Both the position numbers and the translations under genes were made by a program. From the NCBI GenBank assembly GCA_963662175.1, contig OY759218.1, forward strand, positions 10,346,001-10,410,000: a DNA stretch of 64,000 nt, read 5' to 3'. Below the pieces are notes generated by a model that ran no database searches, was not told where the DNA came from, and saw only the letters and a list, made by a program, of their open reading frames with translations. Below, piece by piece: positions 47,578 through 57,180 of this stretch (positions are counted from its first letter, which is position 1; every line of letters begins with the position of its first letter). This stretch comes from Aradus depressus (lineage: Eukaryota > Arthropoda > Insecta > Hemiptera > Aradidae).

Positions 47578-47619
47578 ACCACTGATGATGACGCTGTTGC
47601 GTCGAAAACCGGTTCTGGT
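47578..47619 (+). ncRNA. Hammerhead-ribozyme-like motif, right arm
   Basis: In order: stem I 5' strand ACCA (47578-47581), core CTGATGA (47582-47588), one extra U, stem II GACGC/GCGTC with loop TGTT (47590-47603), GAAA (47604-47607), self-complementary AACCGGTT (47607-47614), C at 47615 as the predicted cleavage position (UUC triplet), and stem I 3' strand TGGT. The core agrees with the hammerhead consensus except for the nucleotide between A9 and stem II. Because stem III is self-complementary with no loop, activity would favour an RNA dimer. Confidence 0.6.
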
Positions 47620-47889
47620 ATAAAATAAAACAGTGGGAAGACAACCTCTTTTATTTCTATTAGAAATCTCGTCCCACAACATCTTACTATCACATATATA
47701 ATAGATACTTTCTATTGAGGACAATACAGGCTAACTCCCCCAGCACAAACTATATCTTCCCCATAAATTACACAATTATAATAAATTATATATAATTAAT
47801 AACACGTAAAAAATTAAGAAGAATAAAAGTTATGGAGATGTGAAGTCCCTGGCATTTTGCCAGTCCAGAGCCTCCCTGTAAGTACGTCT

Positions 47890-48975
47890 CTGAGGAGAGC
47901 TTATGTCATCGGTCAAACATTCTATGTTTTCACAAAATTCATGTCCTCTGAGCCCTTGATAAAAATGTCCTGTGAATGTGGTGAAGACGACGACCCCCGA
48001 CAAAATGAATATCGATATGATCCCCACAAGGAGGACACTTACATATTTTCAGCCAAATCGGCCAATAAGGGGGTGGGTGGGCTTAACTTAAAAACTCTAA
48101 AAGCTGGTATTGTAATGAACTAATTGACACAAGAAAGAATGTGAGGATTACAAAGTCCCCGAGATAACTATTGATTTTCAACCAAACCGGCCAATGAGAA
48201 GTGGGGGGAGGGCTTATGGGCTTAAATTAAAAAATATAATAGCTGGCGATGTAATGAATTAATTGACACAAGAAAGAATGAGAGGATTACAAAGTCCCTG
48301 AGATACCTATTGATTTTCAACCAAACCGGCCGATGAGAAGTGGGGGGAGGGCTTATGGGCTTAAATTAAAAAATATAATAGCTGGCGATGTAATGAATTA
48401 ATTGACACAAGAAAGAATGAGAGGATTACAAAGTCCCTGAGATACCTATTGATTTTCAACCAAACCGGCCGATGAGAAGTGGGGGGAGGGCTTATGGGCT
48501 TAAATTAAAAAATATAATAGCTGGCGATGTAATGAATTAATTGACACAAGAAAGAATGAGAGGATTACAAAGTCCCTGAGATACCTATTGATTTTCAACC
48601 AAACCGGCCAATGAGAAGTGGGGTGAGGGCTTATGGGCTTAAATTAAAAACTCTAAAAGCTGGCGATGTAATGAACTAATTGACACAAGAAAGTATGTGA
48701 GGATTACAAAGTCCCCGAGATAACTATTGATTTTCAACCAAACCGGCCAATGAGAAGTGGGGGGAGGGCTTATGGGGTTAAATTAAAAACTCTAATAGCT
48801 GGCGATGTAATGAGCTAATTGACACAAGAAAGAATGTGAGGATTACAAAGTCTCTGAGATACCTATTGATTTTCAGCCAAATCGGTCGAAGAGAAGGGTT
48901 TATAGAGAGAGGGATGAAGATTATTATAAATATTTTGAGCTAGGAGAGTATATTTGCCGGTAATTCACTATAACC
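47890..48975 (+). repeat. 139-bp-module repeat with amplified module array
   Basis: Contains six units at an exact 139-bp spacing, seen from ATTGACAC at 48123, 48262, 48401, 48540, 48679 and 48818. Units 2-4 are almost identical. The array ends in the family's 3' segment. Confidence 0.88.
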
Positions 48976-49639
48976 TTGCGAACGGTTATTGACAACTTAC
49001 CCTTAAGTTTGAACTAAAAACGACAATTACATATACCCTAAGACAGAAAATTCGGGGTAGAGAAATTTCCGAAGTGGTTTCTAAAGTTTGTTGCTAACTC
49101 ATTATAACTTTTGATTGGGTCAATCAAATCAAATAAACAGAAACATTGAAAATATTTCTCTCTCCAAACGAAACTTTATTAAGGAAACTGATGGCAAAAA
49201 TGTACCTACTTCACTTCCCTTATCAAGGAATAAATATTAATGCTGTATTCAAGTGAACAGTTTCTACAGAAAGAGTAAATATTTGTAGGCCACAGCGAAG
49301 TGTATTAAAGTACCGTCGGGGTTTGAGCTGAAGATATATTTTCAAAAAATATTACAGGCAAGCAGTGTCGCAGGAAGACGGCTGTCCCAAATCTCAAAAT
49401 ACATAAATTAAATAAAAAGTAATGCATGCGAAAGGAAACGTTCACATTTTACATTTTATTATAAAAAAGTTATATCTATAAGACTTGACATGATGAAGTT
49501 TTGAAATAAATAGCACGTGTTAACAATAGCTCAGAGCTAATAAGCACGTCAGATCCAATTTTATAATGTGCTTAGTTTCGTAATTCAGACTTAAATTTAC
49601 TAATTAATCTAAAGTAGAAAATTATGAGTAGAGTATTTC

Positions 49640-49905
49640 AATAATATTATTTTTTGTATTTAAAATGTATAGGCAGGGATTATTTTTATTTTTATTTATT
49701 TACTTTCTTATTTTTTAAATATATTATAATATTTACACTACTTAAATCTTTTGTTATATATAGAAAATAAAGGAAAAATTATAGCCTTTGAACTTCCCCC
49801 GATGGTATGTACCAGGGGTCTCTGTCAAAATGTTATCCATAATTTTTAATTGTATTTGTATTTTTGGCAAAGTAATAAAGACAGTTTATTATTATTAGTT
49901 TCGTA
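49640..49905 (+). repeat. Possible LINE 3' tail
   Basis: AT-rich sequence ending GGCAAAGTAATAAAGACAG and TTATTATTA, as in retroposed 3' ends. Confidence 0.35.
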
Positions 49906-49926
49906 ATTTAAAAAATCGAATCTGGC

Positions 49927-50088
49927 AACATATTTAACGACATTTCGTAAAGGATGTTGGAGGAGAATAACACTTATTTGAAGGGCTTTCGCAGTAAATA
50001 TATATATACAACATATTTAACGACATTTCGTAAAGGATGTTGGAGGAGAATAACACTTATTTGAAGGGCTTTCGCAGTAAATATATAT
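49927..50088 (+). repeat. 80-bp tandem duplication
   Basis: AACATATTTAACGACATTTC to GCAGTAAATATATATAT occurs twice without a visible change; it lies just before a LINE fragment. Confidence 0.85.
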
Positions 50089-50099
50089 ATATTTTTTTT

Positions 50100-50560
50100 T
50101 TGGCCTGACATAGCTTCATCTGAATCTCAAAAGAAACGAGCTTAGGCAACTGACTGGAGTTCTCACAGGTCCGTTCAAATGACACCTACACACAGTAGGA
50201 GTCAAGGACAGTCCTACCTGCGATAGATGTGGGGAGGAAGACGAGACGGCGGCACACTTCCAGCGGCATCTGCTCAGGATACGTGCGAACGAGATTCCAC
50301 CTCTTTGGTGAAGATGTAATCACAGAGGAGGATTTTAGAAGATTGGATCACGAGAGCATTCTCAGGTTCATTAAGGAAACTGGGAGACTGAGCACTTCAT
50401 GAAGGACTTGGTTTAGGTAGTATGAACATACAGGTAATAAAATAAGGGGGAAGCCTAGCGCTTCCAGGGAAGGGATGAGAGCACTGGTGCTTAGGTCCCT
50501 AGGTGTAAAACACCAGCCCACTATATCTAGAAATATAGGTAAAAATGTCAGCACCTACGT
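50100..50560 (+). pseudogene. Non-LTR retrotransposon ORF2 C-terminal fragment
   Basis: Frames contain LRQLTGVLTGPFK, HLHTVGVKDSPTCDRCGEED and ETAAHFQ, the cysteine/histidine knuckle common at the end of LINE ORF2, then RRLDHESILRFIKETGRL. One stop and a frameshift are present. Downstream sequence to 50560 looks like its 3' UTR. Confidence 0.72.
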
Positions 50561-50710
50561 CAATTCAGCAAACAAGCATCACAATTTTCGAAAATTCTTT
50601 GCATGATACATAGTGCATATTTCAACTATTAAAATCAAATTCTACTTAAAAAATGAAAAAAAAAGTATGTTATTTTAAAAATATTATCACACAATATATA
50701 TAAAATAGGT

Positions 50711-50744
50711 GAGTACTTTCGGTATTGCTACCATCATCAGCCAC
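50711..50744 (-). ncRNA. Hammerhead-like motif with intact CTGATGA core
   Basis: Minus strand: CTGATGA, one extra U, stem II GGTA/TACC closed by a GCAA (GNRA) tetraloop, GAAA, and palindromic AGTACT followed by C. Stem I pairing on this arm is disturbed by a small deletion relative to the other arm, where CCA/TGG is intact. Confidence 0.5.
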
Positions 50745-50925
50745 GACTTAAAAATACTAAAATGATCAATCATTATTAGTATTTGTTAAGTCGTGGCTGA
50801 AGATGCTAGCAATACCGAAAGTACTGCCATATTTCACATATATTTTGTGAAATTGACAATATCTGAAAAAAAAAAAACATACGTTTTTCTTTATTTTTTT
50901 ATTAAGTTTTACAATATCTATGCAA

Positions 50926-51064
50926 TAGGTTGGGACGCCCACTGGGTGCCCCCGCGTCCTGGACTGGGTTTCCGTCTGGCTCCCCCCTTCGCCTCCCGCG
51001 GGGATCCGTTTTACTGTTACAGTACCTAGGCACTCATAACCAATATGGTTGACATGCCTTAAAC

Positions 51065-51091
<27 letters not shown>
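50926..51091 (+). mobile_element. Poly-A-tailed GC-rich insertion (SINE-like)
   Basis: About 135 bp of GC-rich sequence and about 30 A, flanked by 13-bp AATATCTATGCAA (50913-50925, 51092-51104). No A/B box or gene is recognised, so it is a SINE of unknown head or a processed RNA copy made by LINE machinery. Confidence 0.7.
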
Positions 51092-51096
<5 letters not shown>

Positions 51097-51226
51097 CTAT
51101 GCAAAAAATGTTAAGTATACCTTCTACTTGTTTAAGTTTCCCTTCGTTGAATTTTATAGTGCATTTTAAGGTCCGAGATGGAACATTTTTGGTGAAATAA
51201 TCGACTCTTTATTACTATCGTATCTT

Positions 51227-51440
51227 AACTTCCAAATTGACCAAAGGGAAGGGGGTGGGGCTTAACTCAAAAACCCTAATAAATGCCGATGTGATAAATG
51301 TATCGACACAAAATTAAATGAGGATTGCAAAGTCCTTTAGTAAAATACCATTGGTTTTCAAAAAATTTGATTGGTTAGTTTCAAGGAAGAGCGAAAATAT
51401 GGTTGATGGATTATTGCTGGGGAAGTACATTGCCTTCCTT
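51227..51440 (+). repeat. 139-bp-module repeat fragment
   Basis: One module and the GCTGGGGAAGTACATTGCC end. Confidence 0.72.
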
Positions 51441-51553
51441 TTATTATTTACTATTTATTATTATTTTTATTATTTATAAATTACTTTTTATTGGTTAACA
51501 TTGCTCTATGTTAAAATTCCTCCATGTTAACATTGCTCTATTGCTGTACTCAC

Positions 51554-51705
51554 ATTATTGGAGGTGAGGGAGTCTAGCATCTCTCGGACATCGCCAAACT
51601 CATCCTCTTCTCTCGTCATCTTCAGATCCCTGTCTTTCCTCCTCTCGGGCGGAGTCTTGTACACATTCATGAAGCTCTTCAAAGGTCGTCTATCCAGCAC
51701 GATTT
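51554..51705 (-). CDS. Sidestep-like gene A: cytoplasmic exon
   Basis: The exon joins the transmembrane exon in phase, giving ...NKYEIVLDRRPLKSFM. It encodes about 50 cytoplasmic residues with RRPLKSFMNVYKTPPERRK, then an acidic segment (TREEDEFGDVREMLDSL) ending in TSNN. The basic KTPPxRRK patch and acidic tail suit an adaptor-binding tail. The acceptor is TTGTGTTCAG and the donor AATAAT/GTGAGT, leaving phase 0. Membership in the gene rests on phase agreement, strand, order, and the resemblance of the tail to Sidestep-type cytoplasmic domains. Confidence 0.82.
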
Positions 51706-51851
51706 CTGAACACAAATCCACATTATAGAACTAACAAAGAAATTATGCGAAGCAGATAGATAGATAAACTTTTTAATGCACTAAAGATCACATCCTTTAT
51801 GGCAATGAGTGTTTTTTTTTTTTTTTTTTACAAAATACATACTCTTACAGT

Positions 51852-52432
51852 TATATCTATGGTCACAGGGAATAAGTTGTTAAGTCGTAAAATGGCCAAA
51901 ATGAGTTAAGTGTACTGTGATCATCTCCCAAGCCATCTGCGCATTGTGAAGAAGTTGGGAGCTCAGGACTCTAATACTTTCGGAATTATAAAGATGTGGG
52001 TTTATTGGTATCTCGTAAAATTGTGTATGTTCTCGGTTAAATCAACTTAATCTACTTCTTTGAAGAATCATTCACGAGATAACTGCAATTAACCATTTAT
52101 TCACTACGGCAGGCTATTCCAATTGAAGAGGGCGTTTTCGGTTAAAAATTTTAGAGAGGCATCATTCACGAGTATTTCAAAAAGTATGGTCAATAATTAG
52201 GTAAGTGATGGGGAATGATTAGGTAACTAAGGGAAAATCCAAAAAAGGATTAACAATATTCATTTTCATTCCCTCCTTTAGATTTAGAAGGTATGTGATT
52301 AATAATGATGCAAACATAATTTATTTATTGCAAAAAACTGGATTTACACGATTAATACAAAAGTAAAAAAGTGCTGCCCTGAAAAGTTAGGAATTTAGAC
52401 TTACCAATTTATTCCCTGTGAACAGAGATATA
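51852..52432. mobile_element. MITE copy 2 (about 581 bp)
   Basis: Same ends and orientation as copy 1; it lies in an intron of sidestep-like gene A. Confidence 0.75.
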
Positions 52433-52784
52433 AAATAAAATAAAAAAAAATAAAAAAAATATCTCTATCTAGAATTGTAATAAATAAGCAATATAGTAAC
52501 TAAATAAAAAGATACTAATAATATTGAAATAATAAATATGGACATGCTCTTTAATATAAATAGTGCAAGCAGCTAGGAAACAAAAACAACTCAAAATTAT
52601 ATAAAACAAAATATGACCTTTGATGAGGGAAAAATTGTAGTAGCCATAACACAAAAATAAAAATAAATAAAAAAAAAGGAAAGAAAAAGAAGAAGAAAAA
52701 AAAAATATATATATCTATCTTACAAGCAATAAATTAAATTATATTATTCTTAATTTTCAAACTTACAGTAAAAAATAAAAATTA

Positions 52785-53320
52785 ATTGTTAATTTTTCTA
52801 ACATCCATGTATATCTATTAGTGAGATAATTGTGGAGAAATGTTTGCCTGGGGATACACAAAGAGGGAGAATATAACAAAAAGTGTATGAGGTCGTCCTT
52901 TTCGTCTAAGGTACAAAGCCTGCAGACACTTTCAAGACATCAAAGTAATATTCTAAAATTTCTATTGCTATTGTGGAGAGGAATTTGAGCTAGCAGTCTG
53001 AGTTTTTCGATATGGCAGTTTATTGAAAGATAGTTTTCTTGAGACCCTAAAGAACTGACCAGTAGGTAGAGGGAATTATATTTAGAAATTAATATTGTAT
53101 TTATACCGAGACAGACCAGATGAATGCTCATGACTGCAACCAAATCACCATGGAGAGGCCGGATATCAGACCGATCAAGGCCAGGTAACACCTGAGTTGG
53201 GTGACCCAGTTGAAGGGCAAAACAAAGTTTCGGCTAAGTTGGGCGAGGCGAAGGTAGCAGAGTCTGGGGAGACGGTCCTCCGACATGGCAAAATATGGAA
53301 AGTATGGGTTGCAACATATC
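52785..53320 (-). pseudogene. LINE ORF2 C-terminal remnant
   Basis: Minus strand: MSEDRLPRLCYLRLAQLSR, then after stops CRLCTLDEKDDLIHFLL, a CxxC...H knuckle like those ending LINE ORF2. It lies in an intron of sidestep-like gene A, in the same orientation. Stop codons interrupt it. Confidence 0.55.
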
Positions 53321-53716
53321 GTTGGAAAGCTTTTTTCATTATGAATTAGAAAAAGTTAACAAATAATTCAACATTTATGCCATTGTTTGTTGGTTGCTGC
53401 TATTTTCTTGGGTTTTCTATTCCCCCTCAGTTTCTGATTATTGAATTTGGTTAAATTCAATAACGAAAATAGATTTCCAATTTCAGAATTACGATTTATT
53501 ACAGGCTATATCTTCCTATTGAAAACTTTGAAGTTATTATAAGAGGGCAGAGTTCTAGCCACGAGACCCCCTGCCCCCTTCTGGTTCAACATCGTTCCAT
53601 CCTAATATGACTACTTGTTCATAAGTTATAAAGTCGTTAACTTCCTCAAAAGTTATTATAGCGTTATGAAGTAACACTACCCACGATTTTTTTTGTTGTA
53701 ATTTTTAAAAACTTAC

Positions 53717-53929
53717 CGTATTTGTTTGGTATGAGGTCTGGGTCAGATTCGTCGAGAGGAGGCCTAGCGACTGGGGGTACCTCGACAACAGAAGACTTCA
53801 TCGGCGAACTGGGGGACTGTCTTCGCCGATGAAGGGTGATCCCCACTCCGCAAGTGACCATGAAGACGGCACCCAGAGCTGCAGCAAGAACCACGGTACC
53901 AGTGCTGACCGGCAGACGGCTCAGAGGAC
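53717..53929 (-). CDS. Sidestep-like gene A: transmembrane exon
   Basis: The exon continues the FN3 exon in phase (split glycine codon). It encodes a short juxtamembrane stretch (PLSRLPVSTG), one hydrophobic helix of about 22 residues (VVLAAALGAVFMVTCGVGITL), and a basic stop-transfer HRRRQ. The cytoplasmic start SPSSPMKSSVVEVPP ends in ESDPDLIPNKY; an acidic DPDLIP-type motif after the membrane is typical of the Sidestep family. The acceptor is GATGTAG and the donor TACG/GTAAGT, leaving phase 1. The membrane-crossing direction (extracellular FN3, cytoplasmic DPDLIP) follows from domain order and the positive-inside residues. Confidence 0.87.
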
Positions 53930-54496
53930 CTACATCACACATCGTTCATAACTTAAAGTACGGCCTGGAACAAAACTGCAATTAGACTGGCTACAATTAA
54001 AAAAATACTTTTTTCACAAAATTAAGCCGGAACTATTTGAAATAATAAAGCAGTTTATTTCTACCAATACTACTAAACAGCAATTTTCCCACTTAGTAAA
54101 TGAATAAGTGAAGCATTCAACAGTCGAAAAAAATGTTTAAAATATCAACTTATTTGGATTTTTAAGACTGAAATTTGTTTTTGCATCTAATAATAACACT
54201 TTTAAACATTGAATTTACATATTTTAGAAACTATATAAGAGAGAAATTAGAACAGTAAGCGAGGTTATTCACTTTTCCAGCTATTCGAAGTATAGGGGAA
54301 GTTATGTAATCGGTCAAAAATTCGATGCGGAGTTTTCTACGGAATTTCATGTTTTCCGATCTTCAGATACCAAAAATGGAAAAAATGTCATGTTTGTCTG
54401 TGTACGTGTCTGTGAAGACACAGAATGAATGTATCGAAACAAAATTGTATATGTTTATCCAGAACTATCTAAGGACGACACCTATTAATTTTCAAT

Positions 54497-54802
54497 GAAA
54501 ACTAACATTATTGCAGAGATATTGTGAAATAATTCAAATGAACTTGAAAGAAATAAAACTTGTTTAGTTATGATATTGTCTAATTTCACCAACTATATTT
54601 ACATGGGAGTACTTTCGGTATTTCTACCATCCTCAGCCAAAAGCATAAGAGATAAGACTCTATATAAGTCCATATAAGATAAGTCTTATCTCTTATGCTT
54701 TTGGCTGAGGATGGTAGAAATACCGAAAGTACTCCCATGTAAATATAGTTGGTGAAATTAGACAATATCTTAAATAAACAAGTTTTATTTCTTTCAAGTT
54801 CA
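54497..54802. mobile_element. Palindromic hammerhead-motif element inserted in the 139-bp-module repeat
   Basis: The insertion is 306 bp, flanked by a perfect 12-bp duplication TATTAATTTTCA (54485-54496, 54803-54814). It begins with a 41-nt unpaired end, then inverted arms 54538-54802 separated by a spacer of about 20 bp (54659-54680). Each arm holds CTGAGGA, stem II GGTA/TACC, GAAA, AGTACT, C, and stem I TGG/CCA. The host is a module-repeat copy whose sequence resumes exactly after the duplication, which fixes both boundaries. Confidence 0.78.
54701..54740 (+). ncRNA. Hammerhead-like motif, diverged core
   Basis: Same architecture as at 9.83 kb: TTGG stem I strand, CTGAGGA, GGTA-GAAA-TACC, GAAA, AGTACT, C, CCA. 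The inverted partner lies at about 54604-54641 on the minus strand. Confidence 0.42.
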
Positions 54803-55454
54803 TATTAATTTTCAGTAGAATCAGCCGAAGGAGAGGGGGTCAGAAGGGGCTGAACTAAAAAATCTCAATAACTGCCGATGTAATGAATGTATCGAACTGA
54901 AATTATAACCTATTAATTTTCTGCGAAATCGGTCGAAGAAAAGAGGGGACCAGAGAACAGGGGCTCGACTTATAATACACTAATAACTGCCAATGTAATG
55001 AATGTATCGTCACAAAATTTAATATGAAGATTCAGAAGCCACTATGTAAGTCATATATTGGATTTTGGAAACCGTCGATTGGCTAATGAGGGAGAGCGAA
55101 AAACGTTTCCATGTAAATAAAAATCTTCTTTTTACAGAACATATTTGTTGAGTCAACAGATTTATTTTCGATGTCCCAAAAGACGCTCACGTCTCGCCCT
55201 GGTACTCGGAGTTGAAATGTCTCAAACCCTCCATCCGCCGAAACTACTTCCTAGGTTCCTTCCTCTTCCATACGCTAAAATCCAAAGAACCAAATGTTCC
55301 AATTTAAATCCTCCGTCCACCAAAAACAAACCAGATCCCGTCCTCCGGACCTCTTCATCCCCTCTCATCGCTCCTCTGCCTTCCACAACTCGTTCCTTGT
55401 CCTAGTCTCCTCTCTCTAAAACTCCCTGCCTCCCCACATCCGTCACTCTCCTTC

Positions 55455-56110
55455 CATGGCTTCCTTCAAGTCCTCAGTCCACCAGAGACACACCAGATCC
55501 CGTCCTCCGGACCTCTTCATCCCCTCTCATCGCTCCTCTGCCTTCCACAACTCGTTCCTTGTCCTAGCCTCCTCTCTCTAAAACTCCCTGCCTCCCCACA
55601 TCCGTCACTCTCCTTCCGTGGCTTCCTTCAAGTCCTCAGTCCACCAGAGACACACCAGATCCCGTCCTCCGGACCTATTCATCCCCTCTCATCGCTCCTC
55701 TGCCTTCCACAACTCGTTCCTTGTCCTAGCCTCCTCTCTCAAAAACTCCCTGCCTCCCCATATCCGTCACTCTCCTTCCGTGGCTTCCTTCAAGTCCTCA
55801 GTCCACCAGAGACACACCAGATCCCGTCCTTCGGACCTCTTCATCCCCTCTCATCGCTCCTCTGCCTTCCACAACTCGTTCCTTGTCCTAGCCTCCTCTC
55901 TCAAAAACTCCCTGCCTCCCCATATCCGTCACTCTCCTTCCGTGGCTTCCTTCAAGTCCTCAGTCCACCAGAGACACACCAGATCCCGTTCTTCGGACCT
56001 CTTCATCCCCTCTCAATCGCTCCTCTGCCTTCCACAACTCGTTCCTTGTCCTAGCCTCCTCTCTCTACAACTTCCTGCCTCCCCACATCCGTCACTCTCC
56101 TTCCGTGGCT
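55455..56110 (+). repeat. 162-bp in-frame tandem repeat in the LINE
   Basis: GTGGCTTCCTTCAAGTC-type landmarks fall at 55456, 55618, 55780, 55942 and 56105, the last after a 1-bp gain. A 217-codon open frame runs across three units. Confidence 0.88.
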
Positions 56111-56511
56111 TCCTTCAAGTCCTCTCTGTTCCAATTCCTCTTCGATATACAATCCTCTCCCTCCGATTAGCCTTTCATTCCCTTCCCTTTGTATTTCCTA
56201 CATTTATTATCAATTCTTACTATCTTTGTATTAATTTATTAATTCACCCTCATTTTATTTGTTTCTCTTAAATCAATATTATTTCAAACCTTCTGGGCAT
56301 CCTCCCCTCTTTATATTTTTATGTTTTTCCTTCTCGTCTTAGTTAAGGTATTAATTTAATTATTTATCTATTTATGTGTATATTTATTATTGTACGGTAC
56401 TCTCCACAGTAGCACTTCTTTGTTTTATTTGTTTTCCTTTTTAGGTCTAACTGATATTTTATTTGATTGTTTCTTTCTCTTTGACTCTGTATGTATTTAT
56501 TCTTAGGGGAC

Positions 56512-56526
56512 TTCGGTCCCAGAATA
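56512..56526 (+). promoter_or_regulatory. 3' UTR hairpin with UUCG loop of the LINE
   Basis: GGGACTTCGGTCCC forms a 5-bp stem with a stable UUCG tetraloop directly before CAGAATAAAAATTC. Such a terminal hairpin is typical of CR1/L2-like LINE tails and may be the reverse-transcriptase recognition site. Confidence 0.55.
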
Positions 56527-57157
56527 AAAATTCATTTCAATTTAATTTATTTTCATTTCATTTCATTACATTGCCAGTGATTCTCCGAAGACTTTTTATA
56601 GATTCTTCCTCAGCTTGTATTAATTGTAATCCACTAACATGTCTGTCTGTGTGTTTGATCTAACTATAAAAACGATTTTAGCAATGAACCTGAAATTTGA
56701 AATGAAGATGTTACATGTGCTAATTTTGAACTGATTACATTTTTATACGAAAAGTAAGACCACATTACTTCGGGGTTAAGTACATTTTACAAGATATCGC
56801 ATATATTTATATCCCTTATATAATTAGAAATCTCTTAAAATAAATGTTGTAGAGATATCTGAAAGGCAGATATTATATGAAATGTTATTTTTGATGGTCG
56901 CCCGCCGAGATAAATACAAATAAATTCATTCTATCTGGACTTATCCTGTTCACAGACCCAACCACAGAGGACATTTTTATTTATTTTTGAAATCAAAGAT
57001 CGGAAAAACATGAACTTTCAGATTTTTCTTATACAAGAAATACAATATTCAATATGAAAATATCTTTCAAATTGATTCCAGTGATTTCTTAATGTAGGAT
57101 CTATAGTACCTATCTGAGAAAATATGAGATAACTATATTTCTGTCTTCAAGTACACA

Positions 57158-57180
57158 CCCCCCCCCCCCCCCCCCCCCCC
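57158..57180 (+). repeat. Poly-C tract (23)
   Basis: Uninterrupted C run in the FN3-to-transmembrane intron. Confidence 0.9.

Larger units (their letters stand above)
47418..47697. mobile_element. Palindromic hammerhead-motif element, youngest copy
   Basis: Two arms of about 120 bp (47418-47661, centre 47539/47540) are essentially perfect inverted repeats, so both strands read alike. A 36-nt unpaired tail follows. The element is bounded by a 14-bp target-site duplication (ATAATAGATACTTT at 47404-47417 and 47698-47711), which shows it was inserted rather than made by local inversion. Each arm carries one hammerhead-like core. No ORF fits a transposase or reverse transcriptase, so movement must have been in trans. 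Related single-arm sequence lies at 19.9 kb. I infer a non-autonomous relative of Penelope-like elements, whose pseudo-LTRs are known to carry hammerheads. Confidence 0.75.
50648..51121. mobile_element. Palindromic hammerhead-motif element interrupted by a poly-A insertion
   Basis: Imperfect inverted arms cover about 50650-50910 around a diverged centre near 50770-50785. The tail TTTTACAATATCTATGCAA resembles the unpaired tails at 9.9 and 54.5 kb, and it is split by a 166-bp poly-A-tailed insertion. A possible 8-bp duplication TTCTACTT flanks the whole (50640-50647 and 51122-51129). The arms differ from each other (CTGATGA on one strand, CTGAAGA on the other), so this copy is older than the 47.4 kb one. 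Confidence 0.6.
55116..56569 (+). mobile_element. CR1/L2-like LINE 3' end with internal 162-bp expansion
   Basis: It opens with DVPKDAHVSPWYSELKCLK and IRRNYFLGSFLFHTLKS, as in the region after a CR1/RTE-type reverse transcriptase. The C-terminal motif NSLPPHIRHSPSVASFKSS is repeated about five times at 162 bp (54 codons). The 3' end has the hairpin GGGACTTCGGTCCC followed by an ATTTC-rich tail. It is 5' truncated. Confidence 0.72.
54275..56600 (+). repeat. 139-bp-module repeat carrying two insertions
   Basis: The family sequence runs 54275-54496, 54803-55115 and 56570-56600. It is interrupted by the palindromic element and by a LINE. Confidence 0.75.

Noticed and set aside
47435..47644. Two identical 62-residue proteins on opposite strands
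   Set aside because: They are a by-product of the perfect palindrome; the sequence is better explained by the hammerhead-motif element.
47418..47661. Palindromes as library or assembly foldback artefacts
   Set aside because: TSDs flank four separate palindromes, arms have diverged in the older ones, and boundaries agree with an uninterrupted host repeat. The perfect 47.4 kb copy still deserves read-level checking.
55618..56271. 217-residue protein-coding gene
   Set aside because: The frame is the repeated C-terminus of a LINE (NSLPPHIRHSP motif) with a LINE 3' UTR directly after it.
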